Shown here piece by piece: positions 10,306 to 17,944 of a DNA stretch of 64,000 nucleotides. The notes under the pieces were generated by a model. It was not told where the DNA came from. It did not search any database and was given only the letters and a program-made list of their open reading frames with translations. Source of the DNA: Rhodoferax sp. (lineage in GTDB: Bacteria; Pseudomonadota; Gammaproteobacteria; Burkholderiales; Burkholderiaceae_C); NCBI GenBank assembly GCA_008015235.1, contig SSFF01000018.1, forward strand, positions 1-64,000, read 5' to 3'. Position numbers and translations under genes: made by a program. The first letter of the stretch is position 1. Each line of letters starts with the position of its first letter.

Positions 10306-10514
10306 TGGATCGCGGCAGCGACGATGATGCAAATGCCCAGCGACATGGCCGCCACGACCATCCCCAGGGCCTTGTTCTGCTTCTCGACGATTTCTTCCCA
10401 CAGGTTGTAGGGGGTGAGCTTGTCGATCACGATGAAGCTCAGCCAGAAAACCGCCACGCCCAGCAGGGCGTAGACCACCGAGGCCAGCAAGGCTCCGTTA
10501 CGCAACCATTCCAT
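10302..10514 (-). CDS. DUF350 family small membrane protein
   Basis: 70 residues. Two in-frame ATGs lie close together; the one at 10514 (MEWLRNGALL) is preferred because AAGGAG sits 7 bases upstream, while the codon at 10520 leaves only one base after it. Two membrane helices (residues ~6-28 and ~48-68) are separated by a polar loop with TPYNLWEEIVEKQNKALG, the conserved part of DUF350. Function is unknown; the family recurs beside polyamine synthesis genes, DUF4178 and SPFH/PspA proteins in envelope-stress-like clusters (E. coli YjfL is a relative). Its stop overlaps the start of the aminopropyltransferase-like gene, so the two are probably translated together. Confidence 0.85.
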   Translation of the reverse strand: MEWLRNGALLASVVYALLGVAVFWLSFIVIDKLTPYNLWEEIVEKQNKALGMVVAAMSLGICIIVAAAIH

Positions 10515-10541
10515 ATGCATGCTCCTTGTTGAAATGCCGAT

Positions 10542-12104
10542 TCATTTGTGTCCGCCACCGCCGGAGTAGCCGCCGAACGAGCCGCCCGAGCTGCGGTAGC
10601 TGCTGCTGGTGCAGTTTTCCACCTGCGGGTCGCAGCTGGAACATTGGCTCACGGCCAGAACCACCAGCGCAAACACCACGAAGATCAGGAATTCGGGCTT
10701 GGAGAAAGGACTCTGGTTGGGCACAAAAGGGCCAACGTCGCTGCGTGCCAGCAGTTCCTTCTTGTCTTCCAGCTTGAATGCCTTGGCGACCAGGGCACTG
10801 TCGATCTGGGCCCCCACCGACCAGGTGAGTTCCTGTGGGGTCTGTTCCAGCGAGAGCAGGTTCTTGCCGGACGCGTAATCGCGGTTCAGGGTCTTCTGCC
10901 CGCGCGCCACCTGCCAGTAAAACTCGCCGACCACGTAGTTGGTTTCGGCGTTGTAGCTTTCCTTGAGGGTGTAGCGCGTGCCCAGGTAGGTGGCCGACTG
11001 CAGGTTCTCAGACACCACCGGGGTGCCTGTGGCCGGCTTGACCATGCTCCAGCCTTCGGTGGAGTCCACCAGAAAGCTGAAACCCCGCTTGGCATTGAAC
11101 AACAGGTACTCGTCCCAGCCGAAGTGCTCGTCGGGGTCGCTGGGCTCAAAGCCCATGCGGTGCTGGTAGCCCACCACCTGCCATGCTACGCCTTGAAGTT
11201 GGCCAGTGCTCCCTAGCGGAATCAAGGGTTGTATCGGTTCGTCCTGCTCTGCATGGCGCAGCTCCCCACCGATGCCATTGCTCAGGTCGATGATGCTGTG
11301 GCAGCTGGCGCAGGTCATGCTCTTGCTTTGCGCCAGCTGCACTGTCAGGCTAGCGCCGCAGTTGGGGCAGGCAAACTGGCGGCCTTTCTCTTCCTTGGTC
11401 TGTTCGCTGCGCAGGCCGGTGAGTGCCAGGTCGTCGAGTAAGACCGGCACGCCGCGTGTGACCGTGGGCGGCGTGCTGCCGTAGTCCAGCGACAGCACTT
11501 CCTGGGCTTCGGGTGTACCTTGACCGATGGCGCTACCGATCTGGGAACCGGCCGCAGCTCCTTGGCTGCGCAGTTCCACCATGGCGTGCTGCACGCCCAA
11601 TGCCGGCAGGCGCGGCAACTCGCCCTGCGCCGCGATCAGCGCCACGGTCTGGTGGCTGGTGACGGTATAGGTCTTGCCGTTGATGGCGGTGCTGGCCCCG
11701 ACGCGAAAGCGCCCGGCTTCGGGCAGGGCTTGCTGCGTGGCCTGGGCCTGCACCCAGACGTAGGCGCCGTTGTCTTCGCTCAGGAACGCGCTGGATCCGT
11801 CGTCGTCCATCAGCGCATGCCACTCGGTCCAGCTGCCTTCGGGGTACTTGTACTGCAGCCTCCCCACCAGCGTGAAGGCACGGCCCTGGTACTTGCCGCT
11901 GGCCGTCAGCTGCAGCGGGCTGTGGTCGTCGAAGAGCTCGGCCATCTTGCCGATGCGCTTCAGGACCTCGCCTTCGCGCACCACGGTGCTGCTGCAGTAG
12001 GCGCAGACGGCGTGGGTGGACTGGGCGCTGCGGAACTCGACCGGGGCGCCGCAGCCGGGGCAGGGTGCGCGGTAGGTGCGTTGGTTTTGTGGTGCCGTTG
12101 CCAT
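10542..12104 (-). CDS. DUF4178 protein with two zinc-ribbon-like motifs and C-terminal membrane helix
   Basis: 520 residues from ATG at 12104 (MATAPQNQRTYRAPCPGCG). Upstream in-frame codons run into repeat-rich DNA and are disregarded. Two Cys4 ribbons are visible, CPGCG...CAYCSS near the start and CPNCGASL...CASCHS near residue ~235. Each precedes a DUF4178-like beta-rich unit (YKYPEGSWTEWHALMDDDG; GFEPSDPDEHFGWDEYLLF), so the protein looks internally duplicated. Near the C-terminus are one membrane helix (FLIFVVFALVVLAVS) and a Ser/Gly-rich tail ending GGYSGGGGHK. Function is not established; it lies 27 bases upstream of DUF350 and probably forms part of the same membrane-associated complex (inference). 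Confidence 0.82.
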   Translation of the reverse strand: MATAPQNQRTYRAPCPGCGAPVEFRSAQSTHAVCAYCSSTVVREGEVLKRIGKMAELFDDHSPLQLTASGKYQGRAFTLVGRLQYKYPEGSWTEWHALMDDDGSSAFLSEDNGAYVWVQAQATQQALPEAGRFRVGASTAINGKTYTVTSHQTVALIAAQGELPRLPALGVQHAMVELRSQGAAAGSQIGSAIGQGTPEAQEVLSLDYGSTPPTVTRGVPVLLDDLALTGLRSEQTKEEKGRQFACPNCGASLTVQLAQSKSMTCASCHSIIDLSNGIGGELRHAEQDEPIQPLIPLGSTGQLQGVAWQVVGYQHRMGFEPSDPDEHFGWDEYLLFNAKRGFSFLVDSTEGWSMVKPATGTPVVSENLQSATYLGTRYTLKESYNAETNYVVGEFYWQVARGQKTLNRDYASGKNLLSLEQTPQELTWSVGAQIDSALVAKAFKLEDKKELLARSDVGPFVPNQSPFSKPEFLIFVVFALVVLAVSQCSSCDPQVENCTSSSYRSSGGSFGGYSGGGGHK

Positions 12105-12207
12105 GTCTATTGGCCTTCGGTCGCTGGGGGGAGCCATGGGGCAGTGCCGGGGTTCAGAGGCAATGCTGGGTTTTGTTTTTTCCTCACTCCACCTCCATAC
12201 CCCCCCG

Positions 12208-12262
12208 CCCCTTTCCACCCTCGCCAGGGCGGAAAGGGGTGCCGAACAGCCACATTTGGCCG
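12208..12262 (+). repeat. REP-like hairpin element, copy 1
   Basis: A 14-pair stem with one mismatch (12208-12221 against 12226-12239, loop CGCC) is followed by a 22-base tail at 12241-12262 beginning GCCGAACAGCCACATTTGG. The tail is repeated without mismatch, inverted, at 12486-12507, next to another hairpin. Confidence 0.75.
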
Positions 12263-12333
12263 TCGCGGTAAACGAAGGAAGTGCACGTGCGACGGGCGCG
12301 TCGGGGTGGTGCAGGTTGAGAGGGTGCTTGTGC

Positions 12334-12382
12334 TGCTATGAATTTGGTAGCTGTTTGCGCAACGTATACGCGGGCTAGATGG
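12334..12382 (+). repeat. Interspersed Comamonadaceae-type repeat, intergenic copy
   Basis: Reads TGCTATGAATTTGGTAGCTG, then TTTGCGCAACGTATACGCGG and GCTAGATGG. It matches the core of the copies at 21674, 27301, 40581 and (inverted) 39796, 48203 and 54939. It lies between the two inverted REP-like hairpins. Confidence 0.75.
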
Positions 12383-12410
12383 CGATTTGGCACGAAAAAT
12401 CCCCAACCCC

Positions 12411-12434
12411 AAACCAAAACCAAAACCAAAACCA
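12411..12434 (+). repeat. Short AAAACC tandem repeat
   Basis: About four units of AAAACC in tandem inside the repeat-rich gap. It is too short and too simple for a CRISPR array; it is a possible slippage site. Confidence 0.7.
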
Positions 12435-12485
12435 ATCCCCTGTCCCAACGCCAATCGGCGCGTGCACTGTCCTTGTTCGCATACG

Positions 12486-12536
12486 CGGCCAAATGTGGCT
12501 GTTCGGCTCCCTCTCGCCCGGCGGGGCGAGAGGGAG
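12486..12536 (-). repeat. REP-like hairpin element, copy 2 (inverted)
   Basis: A perfect 13-pair stem (12507-12519 against 12524-12536, loop GGCG) adjoins the inverted copy of the 22-base tail at 12486-12507. It lies about 90 bases beyond the SPFH stop on the minus strand, but no T-run follows, so it is not a classical terminator. It could still protect the 3' end of the SPFH mRNA. Confidence 0.72.
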
Positions 12537-12626
12537 GGGGGTGAGTGGGGGTTGTGAGGAAAAAAAGGACTCAAGCAATGTCTCCGAGCGACCACCAATG
12601 CCACACGAATGAACAAGCCAACAAAC

Positions 12627-13655
12627 TCAAACGAGCTTCTTCAACAACTCCGCCTTCTTTGCCGCGAACTCTTCCTCGGTCAATATCCCCTTGGCCTTCA
12701 GATCACCGAGCTTCTCCAACGTTGCCATCACTTCCTCGGGTTTGATCCCAGAAGCTGCTGCAGCCGGTGCTGCCGCAGGTTGCAAGCCAGCCGCCAGATT
12801 CTGCGCCAGGACCTGCCCCAGCGCGACACCCGCGCCCAGCCCCATCGCATCCCCGGCAATGCCACTGCCGCCCCCTGCGCCTTCGGCCATTTTCGGAATC
12901 GCCTGCGCCGTCTGGTACTGCATGAACTGGCCCATGTCCTTGCCGACCATGCCCATGCCGATCTTCTGGTCCAGCACCTTCTGCAGCTCTTCGGGCAGGG
13001 ACACGTTCTGCACCGTCATGGCCTCCAGCTTGAGGCCGATCTTCTCGAATTCGGGCGCCAGCTGGCGTTGCAAGGCCTGGGCAAAGCTCAGCTGGTTGGC
13101 CGCCAGGTCCAGGAAGGCGATGCCGCTGGAGGCAATGGCGTTGCTGATGTTCTGCAGTACCAGGCCGCGCAGCTGGCCGTCGATGTCGGCCACGGTGTAG
13201 CTTTCGCGCGTGCCCGAGATCTCGGTGTGGAACAGCTTGGGGTCGGCAATGCGGAAGGCGTAGTTGCCAAAGGCGCGCAGGCGCACGGCACCAAAGTCGG
13301 CATCGCGCACGGTGATGGGCTGTGGTGTACCCCATTTGCAGTCGAGCTGCTGGCGCGTGCTGAAGAAGTAGACATCGCTCTTGAAGGGCGACTCGAACAG
13401 CTTGTCCCAGTTCTTCAGGTAGGTCAGCACCGGCAGGGTTTGCGTGGTGAGCTTGTGGGTACCGGGGCCGAACACGTCGGCCACCTTGCCTTCGTTGACA
13501 AACACCGCCAGCTGCGACTCGCGCACCACCAGCTGAGCGCCATTCTGGATTTCCATGCCGGCCATGGGAAAACGCCAGGCCAGGGTACCGTCGCCTTCTT
13601 CCGTCCACTGGATGACGTCAATAAACTGCTTCTTGATGAAGTCCATCAGGGCCAT
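12627..13655 (-). CDS. SPFH/band-7 family protein with C-terminal SHOCT motif
   Basis: 342 residues. The start at 13655 (MALMDFIKKQFIDVIQW) has a good ribosome site (AAGGAG, 7 bases upstream). The SPFH-like core spans ~25-220: DGTLAWRFPMAGMEIQNGAQ, VRESQLAVFVNEGKVADVF, KSDVYFFSTRQQLDCKWGTP, ADFGAVRLRAFGNYAFRI. This is the YdjI-like 'virion core' subgroup, which lacks an N-terminal membrane helix. A Gly/Ala-rich linker follows, then a SHOCT-type helical hairpin at ~308-342 (MATLEKLGDLKAKGILTEEE). The subgroup may scaffold membrane or cytosolic complexes. Its association with DUF4178 and DUF350 is seen directly here; a role in envelope stress is inference. Confidence 0.85.
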   Translation of the reverse strand: MALMDFIKKQFIDVIQWTEEGDGTLAWRFPMAGMEIQNGAQLVVRESQLAVFVNEGKVADVFGPGTHKLTTQTLPVLTYLKNWDKLFESPFKSDVYFFSTRQQLDCKWGTPQPITVRDADFGAVRLRAFGNYAFRIADPKLFHTEISGTRESYTVADIDGQLRGLVLQNISNAIASSGIAFLDLAANQLSFAQALQRQLAPEFEKIGLKLEAMTVQNVSLPEELQKVLDQKIGMGMVGKDMGQFMQYQTAQAIPKMAEGAGGGSGIAGDAMGLGAGVALGQVLAQNLAAGLQPAAAPAAAASGIKPEEVMATLEKLGDLKAKGILTEEEFAAKKAELLKKLV

Positions 13656-13773
13656 GCTGTGCTCCTTGAAAAGGTGGGTCGGCGCATGATACAGACTCCT
13701 GGTGACCGTGCAGCTTGTACCATTGGCAGTTGCGCCCCTGTCGCTTCCATCAACCCCAAGTGAGTCGAGACCC

Positions 13774-14448
13774 ATGGATACCGCCGTCATCATTGGCCTT
13801 GCCGTTGCAGTTTTGTGCGCCGCCGGCGTTTATGTGGTCATGGAGTACCTCCATTTCGGTGAGCGCCAGAAAGTGGGCAACCAGCTGCTCAAGCACCAGA
13901 CCGAAGCCGCCGCCGTGCGCAAGGAGCTGGAGGGCTACACCAAGTACGCCACCTACCTGGGGGCGGCCAAAACGCACCTCGTCGACAACGCCAAGAGCCT
14001 GCAGGTCAAGGTGGTGCGCGAGTACACCTATGCCGAAACCTTCAACCGCGATGCCAAGACACTCAAGGCGCCGGTGACCATCCTGCAGCGCTACAACGTC
14101 GAGGCCCAGTTCAGCTTTGACCTCAAGGCCGGTAGCTTCGAACTGATTGCGGCCCCAACGGCGCTGGAAGTCCATATGCACGGCAAGCCCAGCCTGCAGG
14201 GCATCGCCAATGCCCGCCCCGTAGCCCACGAGATCACCAACGAAGGTGTGCTCGACAACGAACCGGTGGCGGTGAAGCAGATCCAGCAGAAGCTCATTGC
14301 CATCGCGCAGAAGCAGGCCGAAGCCATTGGCGCCGAGGATGCGACCACGGTGCTGTGCGAACGCAAGGTGGCCGATGCCCTGCGCTCCCTGCTCATCACC
14401 CAGGCCGGTGTGCGCCAGGTCCCCTACATCGCCTTCCTCTACAAGTAA
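13774..14448 (+). CDS. Membrane-anchored protein of unknown function
   Basis: 224 residues from ATG at 13774. One N-terminal helix (residues ~4-24, VIIGLAVAVLCAAGVYVVME) anchors a ~195-residue soluble domain, probably periplasmic or cytoplasm-facing. A helical stretch (KHQTEAAAVRKELEGYTKYA) is followed by beta-rich sequence (VKVVREYTYAETF, RYNVEAQFSFDLKAG) and a C-terminal helix pair. The layout loosely recalls DUF4230 proteins, but I do not recognise it with confidence. It is divergent from the SPFH gene (118-base gap) and only 3 bases upstream of the murU-like gene, so it leads a four-gene operon. Confidence 0.75.
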   Translation: MDTAVIIGLAVAVLCAAGVYVVMEYLHFGERQKVGNQLLKHQTEAAAVRKELEGYTKYATYLGAAKTHLVDNAKSLQVKVVREYTYAETFNRDAKTLKAPVTILQRYNVEAQFSFDLKAGSFELIAAPTALEVHMHGKPSLQGIANARPVAHEITNEGVLDNEPVAVKQIQQKLIAIAQKQAEAIGAEDATTVLCERKVADALRSLLITQAGVRQVPYIAFLYK

Positions 14449-14451
14449 GCC

Positions 14452-15273
14452 ATGACCACCACTGCCGCTGTTCCTGCCATGCTGCTGGCCGCCGGGCGCG
14501 GCGAGCGCATGCGTCCGCTCACCGACACCTGCCCCAAGCCCCTGCTGCAGGTGGCGGGCAAGCCGCTGATGCAGTGGCCCCTTGAAGCCCTGGCGCGTGC
14601 CGGTTGCCAGCGCGTTGTCATCAACACGGCCTGGCTGGGGGAACAGATCAGCGGTGCTTTTGGTGAGCATTTCGGCCTGACGCCCGAATCCGTGTGGCCC
14701 GAAGCCCTGCCCACGCTGGAGCAACTGCCAAAGGCCATGGTGCTGGAGTATTCGCACGAAGGGCGCGATTTCGGAGCCGCGCTGGAGACGGCGGGCGGCA
14801 TTGTGCGCGCACTGCCCACCCTGTGCCCGAAGGCCGCCGTGGGCCAGGGACACGATGTGTTCTGGGTGCTGGCCGGTGACGTGTTTGCCCCCGATTTCGC
14901 CTTCGATGCCGCCGAGGTGCAGCGCTTTGTCGCCAGCACGGCCCTGGCCCACATCTGGCTCGTGCCCAACCCCGCGCACAACCCGAAGGGTGATTTCGGT
15001 TGGGAGCCTGCCACCGGCCTGGCCCAGAACCTGCACCCCACCAGCGACGCCCCGCGCTATACCTACAGCACCATCGGGCTGTACCGCGCTGCCCTGTTCG
15101 CGCCACCTTTTTGCCATATTGCCCACGGCAATCCACGCGGGGAGAAGGCGGCCCTGGCCCCCCTGCTGCGCGCCGCCATGGACCAGGGCCGTGTCACGGC
15201 CTCGCTCTACACCGGGCGTTGGACCGATGTCGGTACGCCCGAGCGCTTGGCCCAGCTCAATCTTTCCGTTTGA
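14452..15273 (+). CDS. murU: Nucleotidyltransferase, probable MurNAc-1-phosphate uridylyltransferase
   Basis: 273 residues. The N-terminal motif LLAAGRGERMRPLTDTCPKP and VAGKPLMQW are the nucleotide-binding loop and Lys of the sugar-phosphate nucleotidyltransferase fold; an Asp follows in WVLAGDVF. The closest family I know is MurU of the anhydro-MurNAc recycling route, which makes UDP-MurNAc from MurNAc-1-phosphate. It is longer than Pseudomonas MurU (~225 residues) because of an insert at ~75-140. Its expected partner, amgK, is 24 kb away at 38624 rather than adjacent. It starts 3 bases after the preceding gene. Another sugar substrate remains possible. Confidence 0.75.
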   Translation: MTTTAAVPAMLLAAGRGERMRPLTDTCPKPLLQVAGKPLMQWPLEALARAGCQRVVINTAWLGEQISGAFGEHFGLTPESVWPEALPTLEQLPKAMVLEYSHEGRDFGAALETAGGIVRALPTLCPKAAVGQGHDVFWVLAGDVFAPDFAFDAAEVQRFVASTALAHIWLVPNPAHNPKGDFGWEPATGLAQNLHPTSDAPRYTYSTIGLYRAALFAPPFCHIAHGNPRGEKAALAPLLRAAMDQGRVTASLYTGRWTDVGTPERLAQLNLSV

Positions 15274-15280
15274 ATCACCC

Positions 15281-16687
15281 ATGACCATAGTCCCTGCACC
15301 CGACTACCGCGCCCGCCGTGCCGCCCTGGCCCGTCAGATCGGTCCCGGCGGCATCGCCATCGTGCCCACCGCCCCCGAACGTCAGCGCAACCGCGACAAC
15401 GACCACCCCTACCGCTTCGACAGCTACTTCCACTACCTTACTGGCTTTGGTGAACCCAGTGCATGGCTGGTGATTGAGGGCAGTGGCCGCAGCAGCCTGT
15501 GGTGCCAGCCCAAGAACCTGGAGCGCGAAATCTGGGACGGCTACCGCCTCGGCCCCGACGCCGCCCCGGCCGCTTTGGGCGTGGATGCCGCCTTTTCCAG
15601 CGACACGCTCGACACCCAGCTGCCGGCCCTGCTCGACGGCAAGGACACGGTCTGGTTTCCCTTCGGCGTGCACGAGGGGCTGCAGGCCCGTGTGGAAACC
15701 TGGCTGGCCAGCGTGCGCGGCAAGTCACGCCAGGGTGCCCTGGCACCCCAGACCCAGCGTGACCTGTGCCCCCTGCTCGACGAGATGCGCTTGGTCAAGG
15801 ACGCCAGCGAACTGGCCACCATGCGCCGTGCTGGCGTCATCAGTGCCGGTGCCCATGTGCGTGCCATGCAGCAAAGCGCGCGCTGGCTGCGCGAAGGCCG
15901 TGAATTGCGCGAATACCACCTCGACGCCGAGCTGGCCCACGAGTTCCGCCGCCACGGTGCCCAGGGCGTGGCCTACGGCAGCATCGTCGCTGCCGGGGCC
16001 AATGCCTGTGTGTTGCATTACCGCGCCGATGCGGCGCCTGTCCAGAGCGGTGATCTGGTGCTGATCGATGCCGGTTGCGAACTCGACGGCTACGCCAGCG
16101 ACATCACCCGCACTTTCCCGGCCAACGGCCGCTTCACCGGGCCACAACGCGCCCTGTACGACCTGGTGCACGCGGCGCTGCAAGCCGCGGTAGGAGCCAC
16201 CCGTGCCGGGGCCCGCTTCAACGACCCGCACGATGCGGCCGTGCGCGTGCTCGCGCAAGGCATGCTGGACCTGCGCCTGCTCGATGCGAACCAGGTCGGC
16301 AGCCTGGACGACGTGATCGAAAAGCGCGCCTACAACCCGTTCTACATGCACCGTACCAGCCACTGGCTGGGCATGGACGTGCACGACTGTGGCGACTACA
16401 ACGAGCCTTCGGAGCTGGCGCAGGTCCAGCAGAAGACCGACCCGCTGAGTGGCAACACCGTAGTGCAGCGCCCCAGCCGCATCCTGCGCGAGGGCATGGT
16501 CATGACCCTGGAGCCCGGCATCTATGTGCGCCCGGGACCGGGTGTGCCCGGACAGTTCCACCACATCGGCATCCGCATCGAAGACGACGCCGTGGTCACC
16601 GCCCAGGGCTGTGAACTCCTCACCCGTGGCGTGCCGGTGGAGGCCGATGCCATCGAAGCCCTGATGCGCGAGGACGCTGGTCACTGA
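15281..16687 (+). CDS. pepP: Xaa-Pro aminopeptidase (aminopeptidase P)
   Basis: 468 residues from ATG at 15281; upstream in-frame codons lie in the murU-like gene. The N-terminal creatinase-like domain (~1-175) includes HPYRFDSYFHYLTGFGEP, the typical AMP_N motif. The pita-bread metallopeptidase domain carries the dimetal ligands: two Asp in LIDAGCELDGYASDITRTFP, His in HRTSHWLGMDVHD, Glu in MTLEPGIYV and Glu in GIRIEDD. It removes N-terminal residues preceding proline in the cytoplasm, using Mn or a similar metal. It starts 7 bases after the preceding stop in the same operon. Confidence 0.92.
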   Translation: MTIVPAPDYRARRAALARQIGPGGIAIVPTAPERQRNRDNDHPYRFDSYFHYLTGFGEPSAWLVIEGSGRSSLWCQPKNLEREIWDGYRLGPDAAPAALGVDAAFSSDTLDTQLPALLDGKDTVWFPFGVHEGLQARVETWLASVRGKSRQGALAPQTQRDLCPLLDEMRLVKDASELATMRRAGVISAGAHVRAMQQSARWLREGRELREYHLDAELAHEFRRHGAQGVAYGSIVAAGANACVLHYRADAAPVQSGDLVLIDAGCELDGYASDITRTFPANGRFTGPQRALYDLVHAALQAAVGATRAGARFNDPHDAAVRVLAQGMLDLRLLDANQVGSLDDVIEKRAYNPFYMHRTSHWLGMDVHDCGDYNEPSELAQVQQKTDPLSGNTVVQRPSRILREGMVMTLEPGIYVRPGPGVPGQFHHIGIRIEDDAVVTAQGCELLTRGVPVEADAIEALMREDAGH

Positions 16688-16692
16688 ACACC

Positions 16693-17154
16693 ATGTCTGC
16701 CGTGGTGCACCTGAGCTTCGACGCCGACGCGCTGACCTTGCGCACGGTGCGCTCCGGCCAGATCGACGATGTGCAGCGGCTGCCGCTGGGCAGCGCTGCC
16801 TTGGTGGCGCGCTTTTTCAAGCGCCTGCCGCCCAGCGCCTACGCGCTCGAAGAAGCGATTGCGTGGGTGGAAGATGCGGTGACGCCGCTGGCCGCCCAAC
16901 TCCCTACAGATGCCCTGTGGTGTAGCGACAGTCCTGCGGTGCGCGACCTCGACCTAGGCGCCCAGGCGGCAGAGCTGGACATCGACACCGTGGAGCAGCT
17001 TTTCAATGCCCTGGCCGACTGGGTGCAAGGCCACCCAGCCGCCTTGGCGGGCATCCCCCAGGACGCGCACTGGTGCGCCGCCCTGCTGGTGCTGCGCGAG
17101 TGCATGCACCACTGGCGCTGCCCGGTTTTGGTGTTGGGCACTGGCGCAGATTAG
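16693..17154 (+). CDS. Hypothetical protein, last gene of the murU-pepP operon
   Basis: 153 residues beginning MSAVVHLSFDADALTLRTVR, starting 5 bases after pepP. No signal peptide, membrane helix or motif I recognise; mixed alpha/beta composition, rich in Ala, Leu and Trp. Composition fits a real coding gene, and the tight spacing supports it. Its stop TAG overlaps the stop TAA of the convergent hydrolase gene (17151-17154), so no intergenic terminator exists. Confidence 0.7.
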   Translation: MSAVVHLSFDADALTLRTVRSGQIDDVQRLPLGSAALVARFFKRLPPSAYALEEAIAWVEDAVTPLAAQLPTDALWCSDSPAVRDLDLGAQAAELDIDTVEQLFNALADWVQGHPAALAGIPQDAHWCAALLVLRECMHHWRCPVLVLGTGAD

Positions 17155-17942
17155 GGCGCCACGATCCACGCAGCTATCTGCCGCACCACTTCGGCGTCGA
17201 GGCCGTTGAAGCCGTGGTAGGCCATGGCCTCGCAGGGGTCACCGCGGCTGACACCGCCGCTGAAGCTGAGCAACTGCTTGCGCGGTGCGTTCACCAGCTT
17301 AGGCACGATGGCCTGTGCGTCCCCAAACGCACAGAGGCTGCAGCCGTCCTGTTCGTGGTGCACCACCAGCACCGGGATGCGGATCTTGTCCAGCGCCATG
17401 GCGTTGACCGAGCGCCCTTTCGGGTCGGTGGCGATGCTGGATGTCAGCACGATGCCATCGGGCCCGTCCGTGCCCTGGAGTTCGGTGGCCAGGTAGGCCA
17501 CCGATTGGGTGCCTCGGCTGGTGCCCACCAGCCAGACCGGCAGTTGGTATTTCTTCCGCGCCCAGGTCATGGTGGCGCCGATGTCGGCTGCATGCTCAGG
17601 TATCTGGCGCTTGCCCGACAGGAATGGGGATGATTGCTTGTCGGAAGGTGCATCGACCACGACCACCACCAGACCCTGTTCGGCAAAGAGCTTGCGCGTG
17701 CGCACCACGAAATTGCCCTCGCCCCAGGCGATGGCGCCGCTGGGGTCGATCTGCAGGCCACCGTGGCCGCCTGCGAAGTTCAGCACCACGGCTTTGGCTG
17801 GCGTGGCAGGCTCCAGCACCAGCAGGCGCTGGGTGACCCCCGCGCGCGTGGGCAGGTCCACCACCTGCTGGGGGCTTTGGGCCAGTGCGTTGCCGCAGGC
17901 GGCAATCGCCAGTCCGGCACACAGAATCATTGAACGCAGCAT
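17151..17942 (-). CDS. Exported alpha/beta hydrolase
   Basis: 263 residues from ATG at 17942, with GGGAGG about 10 bases upstream. The signal peptide MLRSMILCAGLAIAACGNALA ends at an ALA cleavage site. The mature domain has the hydrolase features: VVLNFAGGHGG (oxyanion strand), a nucleophile elbow in WLVGTSRGTQS, an Asp in VHHEQDGCSLC and a late His in AYHGFNG. Two cysteines in DGCSLCAFG suit an oxidising compartment. The substrate is unknown. It begins 2 bases after the Lon-like protease stop, and its ribosome site lies inside that gene. Confidence 0.8.
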   Translation of the reverse strand: MLRSMILCAGLAIAACGNALAQSPQQVVDLPTRAGVTQRLLVLEPATPAKAVVLNFAGGHGGLQIDPSGAIAWGEGNFVVRTRKLFAEQGLVVVVVDAPSDKQSSPFLSGKRQIPEHAADIGATMTWARKKYQLPVWLVGTSRGTQSVAYLATELQGTDGPDGIVLTSSIATDPKGRSVNAMALDKIRIPVLVVHHEQDGCSLCAFGDAQAIVPKLVNAPRKQLLSFSGGVSRGDPCEAMAYHGFNGLDAEVVRQIAAWIVAP

Positions 17943-17944
17943 TT

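Larger units (their letters stand above)
12105..12626. other. Repeat-rich intergenic gap between DUF4178 and SPFH genes
   Basis: 522 bases with no gene I can support. It holds two inverted copies of a hairpin-plus-tail element (12208-12262 and 12486-12536), one copy of the common interspersed repeat (12334-12382) and a short tandem run of AAAACC (12411-12434). Open frames here are low-complexity (Pro/Gly/Arg or Phe/Trp-rich) products of the repeats. The DUF4178 promoter, if separate, must lie here, but I see no convincing -35/-10 pair. Confidence 0.8.

Noticed and set aside
12411-12434. AAAACC tandem run considered as a CRISPR or regulatory repeat
   Set aside because: Units are six bases with no spacers; simple-sequence slippage explains it.
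12375-12745. Small open frames across the repeat island
   Set aside because: They arise from hairpins and the AAAACC run, have no ribosome sites and encode simple-sequence peptides.
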